Assembly (NCBI GenBank): GCA_964581885.1
Contig: CAZOPS010000005.1
Coordinates: 1-29,827, forward strand
Direction of reading: 5' to 3'
Length of the DNA: 29,827 bases
Source: JAYEID01 sp964581885
GTDB lineage: Bacteria > Patescibacteriota > WWE3 > JAUXAW01 > JAYEID01
Shown here one piece after another: positions 7,133 to 14,626 of the stretch. A program made the position numbers and the translations under genes. A model generated the notes under the pieces. It was given only the letters and a program-made list of their open reading frames with translations. It did no database searches and was not told the origin of the DNA. Numbering within the stretch: the stretch's first letter is position 1; every line of letters starts with the position of its first letter.

Positions 7133-8002
7133 ATGCCAAAAGAGACTACAGTTGATCTGTTAAAAGAAATTTACCCCGACCGGTCAGCACAGGCCCACAA
7201 GTATGATTTTGGGCACCTTTTGGTGGTGGGTGGCTCCTTTTTGTACTCGGGTTCTCCAGCCTTTAATGCCTTAGCAGCGTACCATGCCGGAATTGATTTG
7301 GTTACAGTGGTAGCGCCAAGGCGTGCTGCGGATATAGTAGCTGGTTTTTCTCCCGATCTTATTACCTATCCAGTTGATGCTCAATACTTTACGCCCGATC
7401 ACCTCTCTCTAGTTGAGGATCTTACAGAAAATAAGGATGCAGTAGTGGTTGGGGGAGGTATGGGAAGAAATTTGGAAACGCTGGAGTTTGTGCGCCGGTT
7501 CTTAACGCGTACTAATATGCCGGTGGTTGTTGATGCCGATGCTATATATGCAGCGCAGGATGATGAGGGTATTCAAGAATTAGCAGAAGCAGAGATGTTT
7601 GAGGAGAAGGATTTTATTGTAACCCCACATTCTTATGAGTTCTATGTTTTGACTGGACAAAAACTTCCTGAAGCTGGCCCAGAAAGGGTTGAATTGGTTG
7701 AGTACGGGGCGCGAGCTGTTGAGTGTATTATTTTGCAGAAGGGCAATCCTGATATTATTTCTGACGGGGTAGAAACACTAATTAATAATACCGGCAACTC
7801 CTATATGTCCGTGGGAGGAACTGGCGATACTCTTGCCGGCTTATGCGGGGCTTATTTGGCTTTTGGCTTGGATCCTTTTACTGCTGCTGCGGCGGCGGCA
7901 TTTGTAAATGGTCGGGCAGGGGATTTAGCCGCAGATGTTTTAGGCCCTTCATTTTTAGCTACGGACCTTCTTACTTATATTCCTCAAGCAATACAAAAGT
8001 AA
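7133..8002 (+). CDS. nnrD: ADP/ATP-dependent NAD(P)H-hydrate dehydratase
   Basis: A 289-residue protein of the ribokinase-like YjeF C-terminal (CARKD) family, which repairs hydrated NAD(P)H using ADP or ATP. Seen: HKYDFGHLLVVGGS (about 22-35), GSPAFNALAAYHAGIDLVTVVAP, VVVGGGMGR, VVDADAIYA, TPHSYEF, and the nucleotide/anion-hole motif VGGTGDTLAGLCGAYLAFG (about 226-244). The N-terminal epimerase domain of bifunctional Nnr proteins is absent, and no separate epimerase gene is in this window. Placement with dehydrogenases (SDR, GAPDH) fits a cofactor-repair job. The gap to the HIT gene is 21 nt. Confidence 0.92.
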   Translation: MPKETTVDLLKEIYPDRSAQAHKYDFGHLLVVGGSFLYSGSPAFNALAAYHAGIDLVTVVAPRRAADIVAGFSPDLITYPVDAQYFTPDHLSLVEDLTENKDAVVVGGGMGRNLETLEFVRRFLTRTNMPVVVDADAIYAAQDDEGIQELAEAEMFEEKDFIVTPHSYEFYVLTGQKLPEAGPERVELVEYGARAVECIILQKGNPDIISDGVETLINNTGNSYMSVGGTGDTLAGLCGAYLAFGLDPFTAAAAAAFVNGRAGDLAADVLGPSFLATDLLTYIPQAIQK

Positions 8003-8099
8003 TTAGTAACTAGCAATTTGAAATTGGTAACTCGTAATCAGAGATCCGTATTTAATCTGCCGGCTAGCGGGCTACCTGCTAATTACTGATCCCCATTTA
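8003..8099. repeat. Intergenic repeat-like stretch before pgk
   Basis: AATTAGTAACTAGC, CAATTT-G-AAATTG and a GC-rich imperfect palindrome (CTGCCGGCTAGCGGGC) followed by CTAATTACTG resemble the AGTAATTAGT + CYGCC elements at 14487-14530 and 23839-23882. No coding signal is present. Confidence 0.35.
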
Positions 8100-8108
8100 T
8101 GTTAAACT
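8100..8108 (+). promoter_or_regulatory. Extended -10 box (TGT-TAAACT) of pgk
   Basis: TG at 8100-8101 and TAAACT at 8103-8108 are followed by 10 nt and then the ATG at 8119. The predicted leader is about 4 nt with no ribosome binding site. Confidence 0.6.
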
Positions 8109-8118
8109 TGTTACTGCT

Positions 8119-9153
8119 ATGAACTCTGTTCGCGATGCAGATATAACAAATAAGCGGGTTTTGGTTCGCGCAGATCTAGATGTCCCGATTAAAGGGGTGG
8201 GTTCAAAAAAACCCCCAGAAATTACGGATGATTTTAGGCTTAGGATGATTATTCCCACCCTTGAATATTTGGTAAAGCAAAAGTCCAAAATTATTATTTG
8301 CGGACATTTAGACCGACCAGGTGGTGAAGTAGTTGAAGAGTTAAGACTTGATCCCTTAGCTGAGTTTTTGGAAAACCGGTTTTCAGTAGTTCGCAAAGTA
8401 AATCAGATCTTGGGGCCTCAGATTGGAGAAGAAATTAAACTGCTCGAAGGCGGAGATATGTTAATGTTAGAGAACTTAAGATTTGATCCTGGGGAAAGAA
8501 AAGAGGATGAAAACTTTATTAAAGGCTTAGCAGAATTAGCTGATATTTATGTTAATGAGTGTTTTGCAACTAGCCATCGAAGTCACGCATCTATTACTGG
8601 TTTGCCAAAGATTCTTCCTTCTTTTGCCGGTTTCAGGTTAGAAAAAGAGGCTAAGGAGCTGTCCAATGTGTTAAAAAATCCCGTACGCCCGCTGGTATTT
8701 TTATTGGGGGGTGCCAAGGTAGCTACAAAGATTCCCTTAGTGTATAATTTCTCGGGAATTGCAGATAAAATACTTCTGGGTGGTAAGTTAATGCTTGAGG
8801 AGCAGTTTAGGGAATTACCTAATGTAATTTTTCCATCTGATTCTAATGAAGATTTTGATATCGGACCCAGAGCAATTGATACATATAAGAGATACTTAAT
8901 TAGTGCTGGTACTGTAGTTTGGAATGGGCCTTTGGGAAAATTTGAGACGGAGCCTTATGATCAAGGAACCAAGGAGCTGGCGCATTTTCTGGCAAAGATT
9001 GATGCAAAAACTATAGTAGGAGGCGGAGATACCTTAGCTGCCCTCAACAAATTTGGTCTCAGAGATAAGATGGGCTTTATTTCTACAGGTGGAGGCGCAA
9101 TGCTTTCTTTTCTTGCGGAGGGGGACCTTCCGGGATTTCAAGGGTTAAGGTAG
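8119..9153 (+). CDS. pgk: Phosphoglycerate kinase, shortened
   Basis: A 344-residue glycolytic kinase moving phosphate between 1,3-bisphosphoglycerate and ADP. Seen: RVLVRADLDVPI near the N-terminus, GHLDRPGG (usually SHLGRPKG), LMLENLRFDPGE, VNECFATSHRSHASITG (usually VNDAFGTAHRAHAS), FLLGGAKVATKIPL, nucleotide motif WNGPLGKFE, and C-terminal TIVGGGDTLAAL then FISTGGGAMLSFL. It is about 45-50 residues shorter than usual bacterial PGK (390-400), chiefly in the middle between GGAKV and the C-terminal half. Key features of both domains remain, so it is probably active. The AOR-like gene starts 18 nt after its stop. Confidence 0.95.
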   Translation: MNSVRDADITNKRVLVRADLDVPIKGVGSKKPPEITDDFRLRMIIPTLEYLVKQKSKIIICGHLDRPGGEVVEELRLDPLAEFLENRFSVVRKVNQILGPQIGEEIKLLEGGDMLMLENLRFDPGERKEDENFIKGLAELADIYVNECFATSHRSHASITGLPKILPSFAGFRLEKEAKELSNVLKNPVRPLVFLLGGAKVATKIPLVYNFSGIADKILLGGKLMLEEQFRELPNVIFPSDSNEDFDIGPRAIDTYKRYLISAGTVVWNGPLGKFETEPYDQGTKELAHFLAKIDAKTIVGGGDTLAALNKFGLRDKMGFISTGGGAMLSFLAEGDLPGFQGLR

Positions 9154-9171
9154 ACTCTAGCCCTTTGTTTT

Positions 9172-10818
9172 ATGGGAGAACATTCGATACGGATTTTACA
9201 TATTAATCTTTCCAAGCAAACCTTTAAACTCAAGGTTCATTCAGAACTTAAGGAATATTTTGGTGGGGTTGGGATTTCTACAGCACTTTTGTATCGCCAT
9301 TTTGAAGAATTTGGTTACCCACAAAAAAGAGTGGCAACCCCTTTTGTATTAGCTACGGGGCCATTTTGTGGCCTTTTTCCTGGTTGTTCTCAGGTGGTAG
9401 CGTCCTTTGTTTCGATGCAGACCCGCAACTTAGGGCAAAGTAGTGCTGGGGGCTCTTTAGGACTTCGGTTGAAAGCTCAGGGTATAGATGGCCTTTTTGT
9501 GGAGGGAAAAGCTGATAAGCCCCTGGTACTAAAGATAGATTCGGGCGAGGTTATATTTGAAGAAACCAACTTGTGGGGAAAGGGTACAAGATATTCTTAT
9601 TCTGAGTTGCACAAAGCATACCCTCAAAGTTCTATAGCTGTGATCGGTCCTGCTGGTGAAAACGGAGTGCGCTTTGCCTCTGTTGCAGTAGATAACCTTT
9701 CCAATTTTTCGCGATTGGGTTTGGGTGCAGTTTGGGGGAAGAAGAAGCTTAAGGGGCTTGTTGTTATTGGGGAGCCTGCTGTAGAAGTTCCTGAGGATCC
9801 CGAGTACTCGAGGGTAGCTGAGAAACTTTCGTCAGTACTTGCAGATCCTCGTCCTGAGAGTTTACGCTTTGATATAAGGGAGCAAAACAAGAAAGTCTGG
9901 GTGTTGCAGGCCGATAAGGGAGGGCTGCCTTCCCGAAATTTTTCAGAGGTTGATAAAAGTTACTTAAGTTTGCAAAGGACTCTTTTTTCCAAGGCTAGTG
10001 AGAGAGAATCTTGCGGTTTATGTCCCGTGGGGTGTAAGGATGTTATTGAGCATAGGGGTAAGGAATTTACGGCTGATTACGCAGCATTAGCTAGCTTGGG
10101 CCCTATGCTAGGAGTAGCTGATCCTCAAGAATTACTTGCTCTTCGCGAAAGCGCTTTTGACTTTGGAGTAGACCCGGTTTCTTTGGGTGTTTGTCTGGCA
10201 TTTTTAGTTGAGAAAAATCAATGGGAATTTGGCCACAGAGATGCTCTTGAAGCTTTGCTTGAGGGTCTAGTTGCCCGAAAGGAGTCTTGGTCAAGGAAAT
10301 TATCTTTGGGTGTTACAAAGGAGGCTTCTGGAAAAGAGTCTGATTATGCCATGGCTATTTCTAGTTTGGAGCTTCTTCCCTATTTTAATGGATATTTTAC
10401 GCTCTTGTCTCAAGCTGTTTCTCCCGAAACCAATATTCAGTACTCGGGTGCGCAGTTGTTGGATTTGGGAGAAATTAGACCTGATGAGAAAGGGGTACAG
10501 AAATTCGTTTCAGAAGAGAAGAAGGGAGTGCTTTGTCTCTCACTCGCGTCTTGTCCCTGGTTGCGAGGACTCTACACACTCCCACAAATTTTTGAATGTT
10601 CTGAAAGCTTAAAACTAGGTTGGAGTCACGAAAGTCTGGAAGTCTTAAGTTCTGGGATTTATAATCTAAAATGGAAACTAAAAATTAAGCTAGGATTTGA
10701 CTGGGAGGGGATAACCTATCCCCGCCGTATTTTTGGTGTTCCTACAGCTACTGGTTATTTAGAAGAGGATCATTTTTTGGAGTTAATTAGACTTTACCGC
10801 CAACAGATTAATTTGTAA
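9172..10818 (+). CDS. Divergent aldehyde:ferredoxin oxidoreductase-like protein
   Basis: A 548-residue protein resembling the AOR family (tungsten or molybdenum bis-pterin plus one 4Fe-4S cluster, ferredoxin-linked aldehyde oxidation). The N-terminal domain has the AOR patterns LKEYFGGVGISTALLY, ATGPFCGLFPGCSQ and SSAGGSLGLRLKAQGIDGLFVEGKA. Cluster ligands look intact: CGLCPVGC (Cys281, 284, 288) and Cys461 in the later ASCPWL. FGVDPVSLG matches the pterin-side GxDxxSxG motif. However, the usual PEYET block reads ADYAA (301-305). The stretch around 396-425, where family members carry a YATSxRGxCH-like motif, keeps only LELLPY. The C-terminal part is short (about 600 is usual). Whether it binds a metal-pterin is therefore doubtful. 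It directly follows pgk, so it may be co-expressed with glycolysis. Confidence 0.8.
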   Translation: MGEHSIRILHINLSKQTFKLKVHSELKEYFGGVGISTALLYRHFEEFGYPQKRVATPFVLATGPFCGLFPGCSQVVASFVSMQTRNLGQSSAGGSLGLRLKAQGIDGLFVEGKADKPLVLKIDSGEVIFEETNLWGKGTRYSYSELHKAYPQSSIAVIGPAGENGVRFASVAVDNLSNFSRLGLGAVWGKKKLKGLVVIGEPAVEVPEDPEYSRVAEKLSSVLADPRPESLRFDIREQNKKVWVLQADKGGLPSRNFSEVDKSYLSLQRTLFSKASERESCGLCPVGCKDVIEHRGKEFTADYAALASLGPMLGVADPQELLALRESAFDFGVDPVSLGVCLAFLVEKNQWEFGHRDALEALLEGLVARKESWSRKLSLGVTKEASGKESDYAMAISSLELLPYFNGYFTLLSQAVSPETNIQYSGAQLLDLGEIRPDEKGVQKFVSEEKKGVLCLSLASCPWLRGLYTLPQIFECSESLKLGWSHESLEVLSSGIYNLKWKLKIKLGFDWEGITYPRRIFGVPTATGYLEEDHFLELIRLYRQQINL

Positions 10819-10842
10819 TATTATTTATGTATTTTTAGACTT

Positions 10843-11922
10843 ATGCGCTACGTTGATCTTGGTAACACAAAACCTCAATCTAAAACCAGAAAGAAATGGT
10901 TAAAGTTTTTGGCAATTCCCGTTTTAGCAGGGCTAGTTGTTCTTGTTTTAATTATCTCACCAATTTCTTTTAGTTTTTCTGATCTTCTAGCGCCAGTTTC
11001 AGTCTTTTCCAAGGTTATTAATCCGCAGCAACTGTCCAATACTGATGGGAGAACAAACATCTTACTGTTAGCTGTGGACGATCGCGAAGAAATTGATCCT
11101 CGCTGCGGTGACGATGCGGGGTCTGGGAGTTTGACTGATACTATGATTTTGGTTTCACTAGGGAAGAAAGATAAAGACATAGTAATGCTGTCCCTACCAC
11201 GGGATTTATGGGTGCAGACAGGTTATTACTCAGGTAAGATAAATGCCGCATATGCCTATGGAGGAGCTGGTGTTAAGGGAGCCGAGTTTGTTTCTAGAGT
11301 GGTAGGTGGGGTGACCGGTGTTCCAATCCACTATTATGTAGTAGTAAACTTTTTGGGCTTTGAACAAGCAGTTGATATTTTGGGAGGTATAGAGGTGGAT
11401 GTTGAAAGGGCATTTGATGATTATCGCTATCCTATTCCTGGCCAGGAATGCGCCGAAAATGAAGAAGATCGCTGGGAACATATTCACTTTGGTGCTGGTT
11501 TACAAACAATGGACGGGGCACAAGCTTTAAAGTTTGTTCGTTCCCGACATGCAGAAGGTCCTGAAGGCAGTGATTTTGCCCGTTCTCGCCGGCAACAGAA
11601 AGTGTTGTTAGCTGCAAAAAGGAGATTTTTCTCTTTGTCCGCGTTCTCCGACTGGGCAAAGGTAAAGGACCTTTACCAAACGTTTGAAGATTATGTACGC
11701 ACCGATTTAAGTATTTGGGAAATGGAAAGGCTTTATAATTGGGCAAAGGGGGCGGAAACAGTTCCCATTAAGATGGAAGTGTTGGATGGTGCTCAGGGGT
11801 TGTTAGTTTCCACACAAGCCGAAGATAAATATGGGGGAGCTTGGGTTCTGGTCCCAATTGCTGGGGATTATTCTCAAGTTCGTGACTACGTGCATACCTT
11901 GCTTTTCGAAAGCGAAAATTAG
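10843..11922 (+). CDS. LytR-CpsA-Psr (LCP) family cell-envelope protein
   Basis: A 359-residue membrane-anchored protein. One membrane segment spans about 21-44; the rest is extracytoplasmic. The LCP core is clear: NILLLAVDDRE, SLTDTMILVSLGKKDKDIVMLSLPRDLWVQT (pyrophosphate-binding Asp and Arg), KINAAYAYGGAGVKGAEFVSRVVGGVTGVPIHYYVVVNFLGFEQAVDILGGIEVDVE, and TMDGAQALKFVRSRHAEGPEGSDFARSRRQQKVL. LCP enzymes attach glycopolymers from lipid carriers to peptidoglycan or other envelope acceptors. It lies directly upstream of holA and a sortase (17 nt and then 3 nt gaps), so a partly envelope-related operon is likely. Confidence 0.95.
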   Translation: MRYVDLGNTKPQSKTRKKWLKFLAIPVLAGLVVLVLIISPISFSFSDLLAPVSVFSKVINPQQLSNTDGRTNILLLAVDDREEIDPRCGDDAGSGSLTDTMILVSLGKKDKDIVMLSLPRDLWVQTGYYSGKINAAYAYGGAGVKGAEFVSRVVGGVTGVPIHYYVVVNFLGFEQAVDILGGIEVDVERAFDDYRYPIPGQECAENEEDRWEHIHFGAGLQTMDGAQALKFVRSRHAEGPEGSDFARSRRQQKVLLAAKRRFFSLSAFSDWAKVKDLYQTFEDYVRTDLSIWEMERLYNWAKGAETVPIKMEVLDGAQGLLVSTQAEDKYGGAWVLVPIAGDYSQVRDYVHTLLFESEN

Positions 11923-11939
11923 TCTATTTCCTACTTTGT

Positions 11940-12635
11940 ATGATCTGTCTTCTCCACGGCAATAATTTAGAAGAAAGCAGAAAGAAGCTTACGGAGCTGA
12001 TTAACAAGTTCGGGACTAAGACTTTTATTCGTCTGGAAGATGACCAATTTTCTTTTCCGAGGTTTAAAGAAGCGTGCGAGGCACGTGGCCTTTTTTCCAA
12101 GCGGTCTTTGGTAGTTGTGGAGCTAGAAACTCCGGCGGGGTTGGAACAAATGAAGGAGGGGGATAATCTTTCTTACTTACAGAATATTCCTTCTCATACT
12201 GATGTAATTATTTGGGTGGGAGGAAAGGTGTCTGGAAGGGATAAAGTATTGCAAGAGTTTGAGGATGTGGGTAAGGTACATTCCTTTGAAAAGGAAGAAG
12301 ACAAACCCTTTGAATTCTTAGATGCACTGGGAAAGAAGAATGCGTCGCAAGCTTATAAGGAGCTTGCAAAGCTGCGTGCACAAGGTGAGCATCCAATCAA
12401 ACTTGTTCAGCTAATTGCTTGGGAGTTGCGCACTCTTATAAGTATTAAGTCCTCGTCGGAAAATCCGGGACTACACCCCTTTGTTTATAGGAAAAACAAA
12501 AGGATTGCTCAGAACTTTTCTCAGGGGGAACTGACTGACTTGTTTGAGAAAACTTTTAAAGCTGACTTGGAGATGAAAACAGGTAAGGACGAGAATCTAG
12601 TATTGGATCTCTTGGTTGATAGTTTTTTGGAATAG
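11940..12635 (+). CDS. holA: DNA polymerase III delta subunit-like protein
   Basis: A 231-residue protein similar to HolA, the clamp-loader subunit that opens the sliding clamp. The N-terminus MICLLHGNNLEESRKKLTELI matches the HolA opening (a degenerate P-loop region). ARGLFSKRSLVVVE and TDVIIWVGGKVSGRDKVLQEF match the middle, and HPIKLVQLIAWELRTLISIKS with the C-terminal FEKTFKADLEMKTGKDENLVLDLLV matches the helical collar domain. It is about 100 residues shorter than E. coli HolA (343), as is common in small genomes. It lies between the LCP gene and the sortase gene and ends 3 nt before the latter. Confidence 0.85.
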   Translation: MICLLHGNNLEESRKKLTELINKFGTKTFIRLEDDQFSFPRFKEACEARGLFSKRSLVVVELETPAGLEQMKEGDNLSYLQNIPSHTDVIIWVGGKVSGRDKVLQEFEDVGKVHSFEKEEDKPFEFLDALGKKNASQAYKELAKLRAQGEHPIKLVQLIAWELRTLISIKSSSENPGLHPFVYRKNKRIAQNFSQGELTDLFEKTFKADLEMKTGKDENLVLDLLVDSFLE

Positions 12636-12638
12636 TCA

Positions 12639-13358
12639 ATGGATTTTGAACCCTACCGTTACGTAAAAGATTACAAACCGCAGCAAACTCTTTCACGGAA
12701 AGCCCTTTTTTGGGACCAAATTCTCCCCTTGGCTTTAATTTTTTCAGGATCCTTTCTAATTTCCAGTCAAGTAATTTTGCCCTATTTTTCCTTTCCTTCT
12801 CAGGAAGCGTTTATGATTAGGCCTGTAAAAACCTTCCAAGTTTTAGGTGCTTCCCAAAGACAGTGGGAGGACCGCAATTCCGCGGTGTTACAGGATGGTA
12901 GTAATGAGAAGGTCCCCCCCACTTTTTACCTTTCTATACCAAAGCTCGAAATAAGGAAAGCGAAAGTAAGGAAAGATAGTACAGAACAAGATCCAAAAGA
13001 GTTTTTGGGACACCTACTAGGTTCGGCTCTCCCAGGAGACCACGGGGGTAGCATATTTATTTATGGACACTCAACATTTCCTTGGCTGTTTGATTCTGAC
13101 AATTATCGAACAATTTTCTCTACACTGCCTGAGCTAGAACAGGGGGATTATGTATATATTGAGTACCCCGGGAAGCAGTTGGTGTATAAGGTTACTGGGT
13201 TTAAGACAATAGCACCGGAAGAAGTGAATCCATATGAGTCAGCTTCGGAAACAGCGCCAGCGCAGCTGGTGCTTATGACATGCGTTCCTCCCGGAACGAG
13301 ACTGAGGAGGCTTCTTGTTTACGCGTCGTTGGTGGATGAGCAATCTTTAGTGAAATAG
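12639..13358 (+). CDS. Sortase family transpeptidase
   Basis: A 239-residue membrane-anchored sortase. The N-terminal hydrophobic segment is about 29-52. The catalytic domain starts around 92 (FYLSIPKLEIRKAKV). Catalytic His144 lies in IYGHST, Cys215 in LVLMTCVPPG, and the arginine is Arg223 or Arg224 in RLRRLLVYA. PGDHGGSIFIYGHS and the downstream EEVNPYE fit class D/E-like sortases, but the class is not certain. Sortases cleave LPXTG-like signals and attach the protein to the cell wall or to another subunit. A candidate substrate in the window is the cohesin-like protein at 1885-2571. The start lies 3 nt after the holA stop, suggesting translational coupling. It is convergent with the FN3 gene at 13360, with one base between the stops. 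Confidence 0.92.
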   Translation: MDFEPYRYVKDYKPQQTLSRKALFWDQILPLALIFSGSFLISSQVILPYFSFPSQEAFMIRPVKTFQVLGASQRQWEDRNSAVLQDGSNEKVPPTFYLSIPKLEIRKAKVRKDSTEQDPKEFLGHLLGSALPGDHGGSIFIYGHSTFPWLFDSDNYRTIFSTLPELEQGDYVYIEYPGKQLVYKVTGFKTIAPEEVNPYESASETAPAQLVLMTCVPPGTRLRRLLVYASLVDEQSLVK

Positions 13359-13359
13359 T

Positions 13360-13758
13360 TTATTGGGTGGGGGTGGTTACCTGCAAAGCCTCACTGCTTA
13401 ACAGCCTCCCATCTAAGCCTACCTTGTAGTAATAGGTTGTTTGAGGCTTCAGACCCTCGATGGTTATTCGGTGTTTAACAAGTGGTGATGTTTCGGGTGC
13501 TGTGCGTTCTAGCTGGGCGGGGTCTGTACCATATTGGACGAAACCAACTCCTTCTTCTTCGGTTTCCCAGCTTACGGTTATGGATGTGGGGGTGAGGCTT
13601 TCAATTTGGAGATTTGCTACTTCGGCAGTTTCTTTTTGAGCTTCAGTAAAGTATTGGTAGCCAGCAGGAATGCCCCTGTAAGCACCAAACAAGGTTAATA
13701 CTCCTGTGGCAAGTAGCAAAAATGTTTTAAACCCTTTTTTAGCTTCGACTGTGTTCAT
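13360..13758 (-). CDS. Membrane-anchored single fibronectin type III protein
   Basis: A 132-residue protein with one N-terminal membrane segment (about 9-28) and a single FN3-like domain (about 47-130). The domain reads NLQIESLTPTSITVSWETEEEGVGFVQYGT, then VKHRITIEGLKPQTTYYYKVG. This resembles the FN3 module found at the N-terminus of purple acid phosphatases and in many bacterial surface proteins. No catalytic domain follows. It is the second gene of a minus-strand pair, 9 nt after the dockerin-bearing FN3 gene, whose FN3 domain is very similar, so the two probably arose by duplication. Confidence 0.8.
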   Translation of the reverse strand: MNTVEAKKGFKTFLLLATGVLTLFGAYRGIPAGYQYFTEAQKETAEVANLQIESLTPTSITVSWETEEEGVGFVQYGTDPAQLERTAPETSPLVKHRITIEGLKPQTTYYYKVGLDGRLLSSEALQVTTPTQ

Positions 13759-13767
13759 GTTGGCAGG

Positions 13768-14415
13768 TTATTGATTCTGGTTTCTATATAACAATATATC
13801 AATTGAATTTACAATACCGTCACCGTTCAGATCGTATTTTGGGTTATCCGTTCCTATAGCATCTTTTATTGCTTGTTCGGTAATCTCTTCTTCTGTAGCT
13901 TCGCTTTCTTCTTCTTCTGGCGTTTTGATGTCTGCTGAGTCTGTTGTTTCCTGCTCTGTCTGATCTTCCTCAGGAGGTGGTATTTCAGGACCTGTGTCTT
14001 CGCTTGCTTCTTTGGAATCTTGTTCTTGACTCTCTCTTGGGGTAGTAAAACTGTAAGGGACCCCATCATTGTCGTAGATTTCTTCTCCTACTCCGATTTT
14101 GTAGTAATACGTTGTTTGGGGAGATAAGTTAGGGATGGTTACGGTGTGGACAGCTGCTTTTTGGTCGGCTTGAACTGTATTTCCCAGGCTCATGGTTTTA
14201 CCGTAGGAAACGAAACCATAAGCAGGTGTTTCTGTAGTCCAACTAATAGTAGCGCTGGTGGCAGTTACTTCGTCGAGGCGAATGTTTTGGGGCCTGTTTT
14301 CTGGGGAAGCTTTTGAATCAGGACTTCTGAAGGCTTTAAGTCCTAAAACAACACCAACCACAGCCAACGTCAGAAAAACAATTCCAATTATGAGCAGGAT
14401 TTTTTTCTTTTTCAT
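13768..14415 (-). CDS. Membrane-anchored FN3 protein with C-terminal dockerin-type repeat
   Basis: A 215-residue protein. Membrane segment about 6-26; FN3 domain about 41-126 (IRLDEVTATSATISWTTETPAYGFVSYGK, then VTIPNLSPQTTYYYKIG). A strongly acidic, Pro/Thr/Glu-rich linker spans about 127-190. The C-terminus reads YDLNGDGIVNSIDILLYRNQ, a dockerin type I / EF-hand-like calcium loop (DxNxDGxVxxxD). Only one repeat is present, whereas classical cellulosomal dockerins have two. Paired with the cohesin-like protein at 1885 this suggests a possible cohesin-dockerin contact, an inference. The gene is divergent from recA. A possible -10 (TATAAA, 14426-14421) lies 5 nt before the ATG. Confidence 0.8.
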   Translation of the reverse strand: MKKKKILLIIGIVFLTLAVVGVVLGLKAFRSPDSKASPENRPQNIRLDEVTATSATISWTTETPAYGFVSYGKTMSLGNTVQADQKAAVHTVTIPNLSPQTTYYYKIGVGEEIYDNDGVPYSFTTPRESQEQDSKEASEDTGPEIPPPEEDQTEQETTDSADIKTPEEEESEATEEEITEQAIKDAIGTDNPKYDLNGDGIVNSIDILLYRNQNQ

Positions 14416-14512
14416 TACTTTTTATAAGTTTTAACTACACTCTAAATATAACTTAGGTAATGACAAAATGTCTAGTGCTTTTGAAAAGATAATAAGTAGT
14501 AGATAGTAGTAA

Positions 14513-14530
14513 GTCTGCCAGTTGGCGGAC
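14513..14530. repeat. Near-perfect palindrome, intergenic repeat family
   Basis: GTCTGCCA-GT-TGGCGGAC is an 8+2+8 inverted repeat with one mismatch, preceded by AGTAGTAGATAGTAGTAA-like repeats (14487-14512). A related element (GTCCGCCAACCGGCG) after an AGTAATTAGT run lies at 23861-23882. It sits 97 nt before the recA start. Its role is unknown. Confidence 0.4.
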
Positions 14531-14607
14531 GAAGCTCCACATAACGAAGAATTTAGTACTTGGAATTTGGGGAGTTATGCTGCTTCGTTGATTAATAAGC
14601 CCCTGTA

Positions 14608-14616
14608 TGCTAGTCT
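14608..14616 (+). promoter_or_regulatory. Extended -10 box (TGC-TAGTCT) fixing the recA start
   Basis: TG at 14608-14609 and TAGTCT at 14611-14616 are followed by 10 nt and then the ATG at 14627. This supports that ATG over an upstream in-frame TTG at 14522. Confidence 0.55.
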
Positions 14617-14626
14617 AAATGCGAAT

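Noticed and set aside
14522..14626. N-terminal extension of RecA from TTG 14522
   Set aside because: The added residues are unlike RecA, read through a palindromic repeat, and ATG 14627 has a well-spaced promoter.
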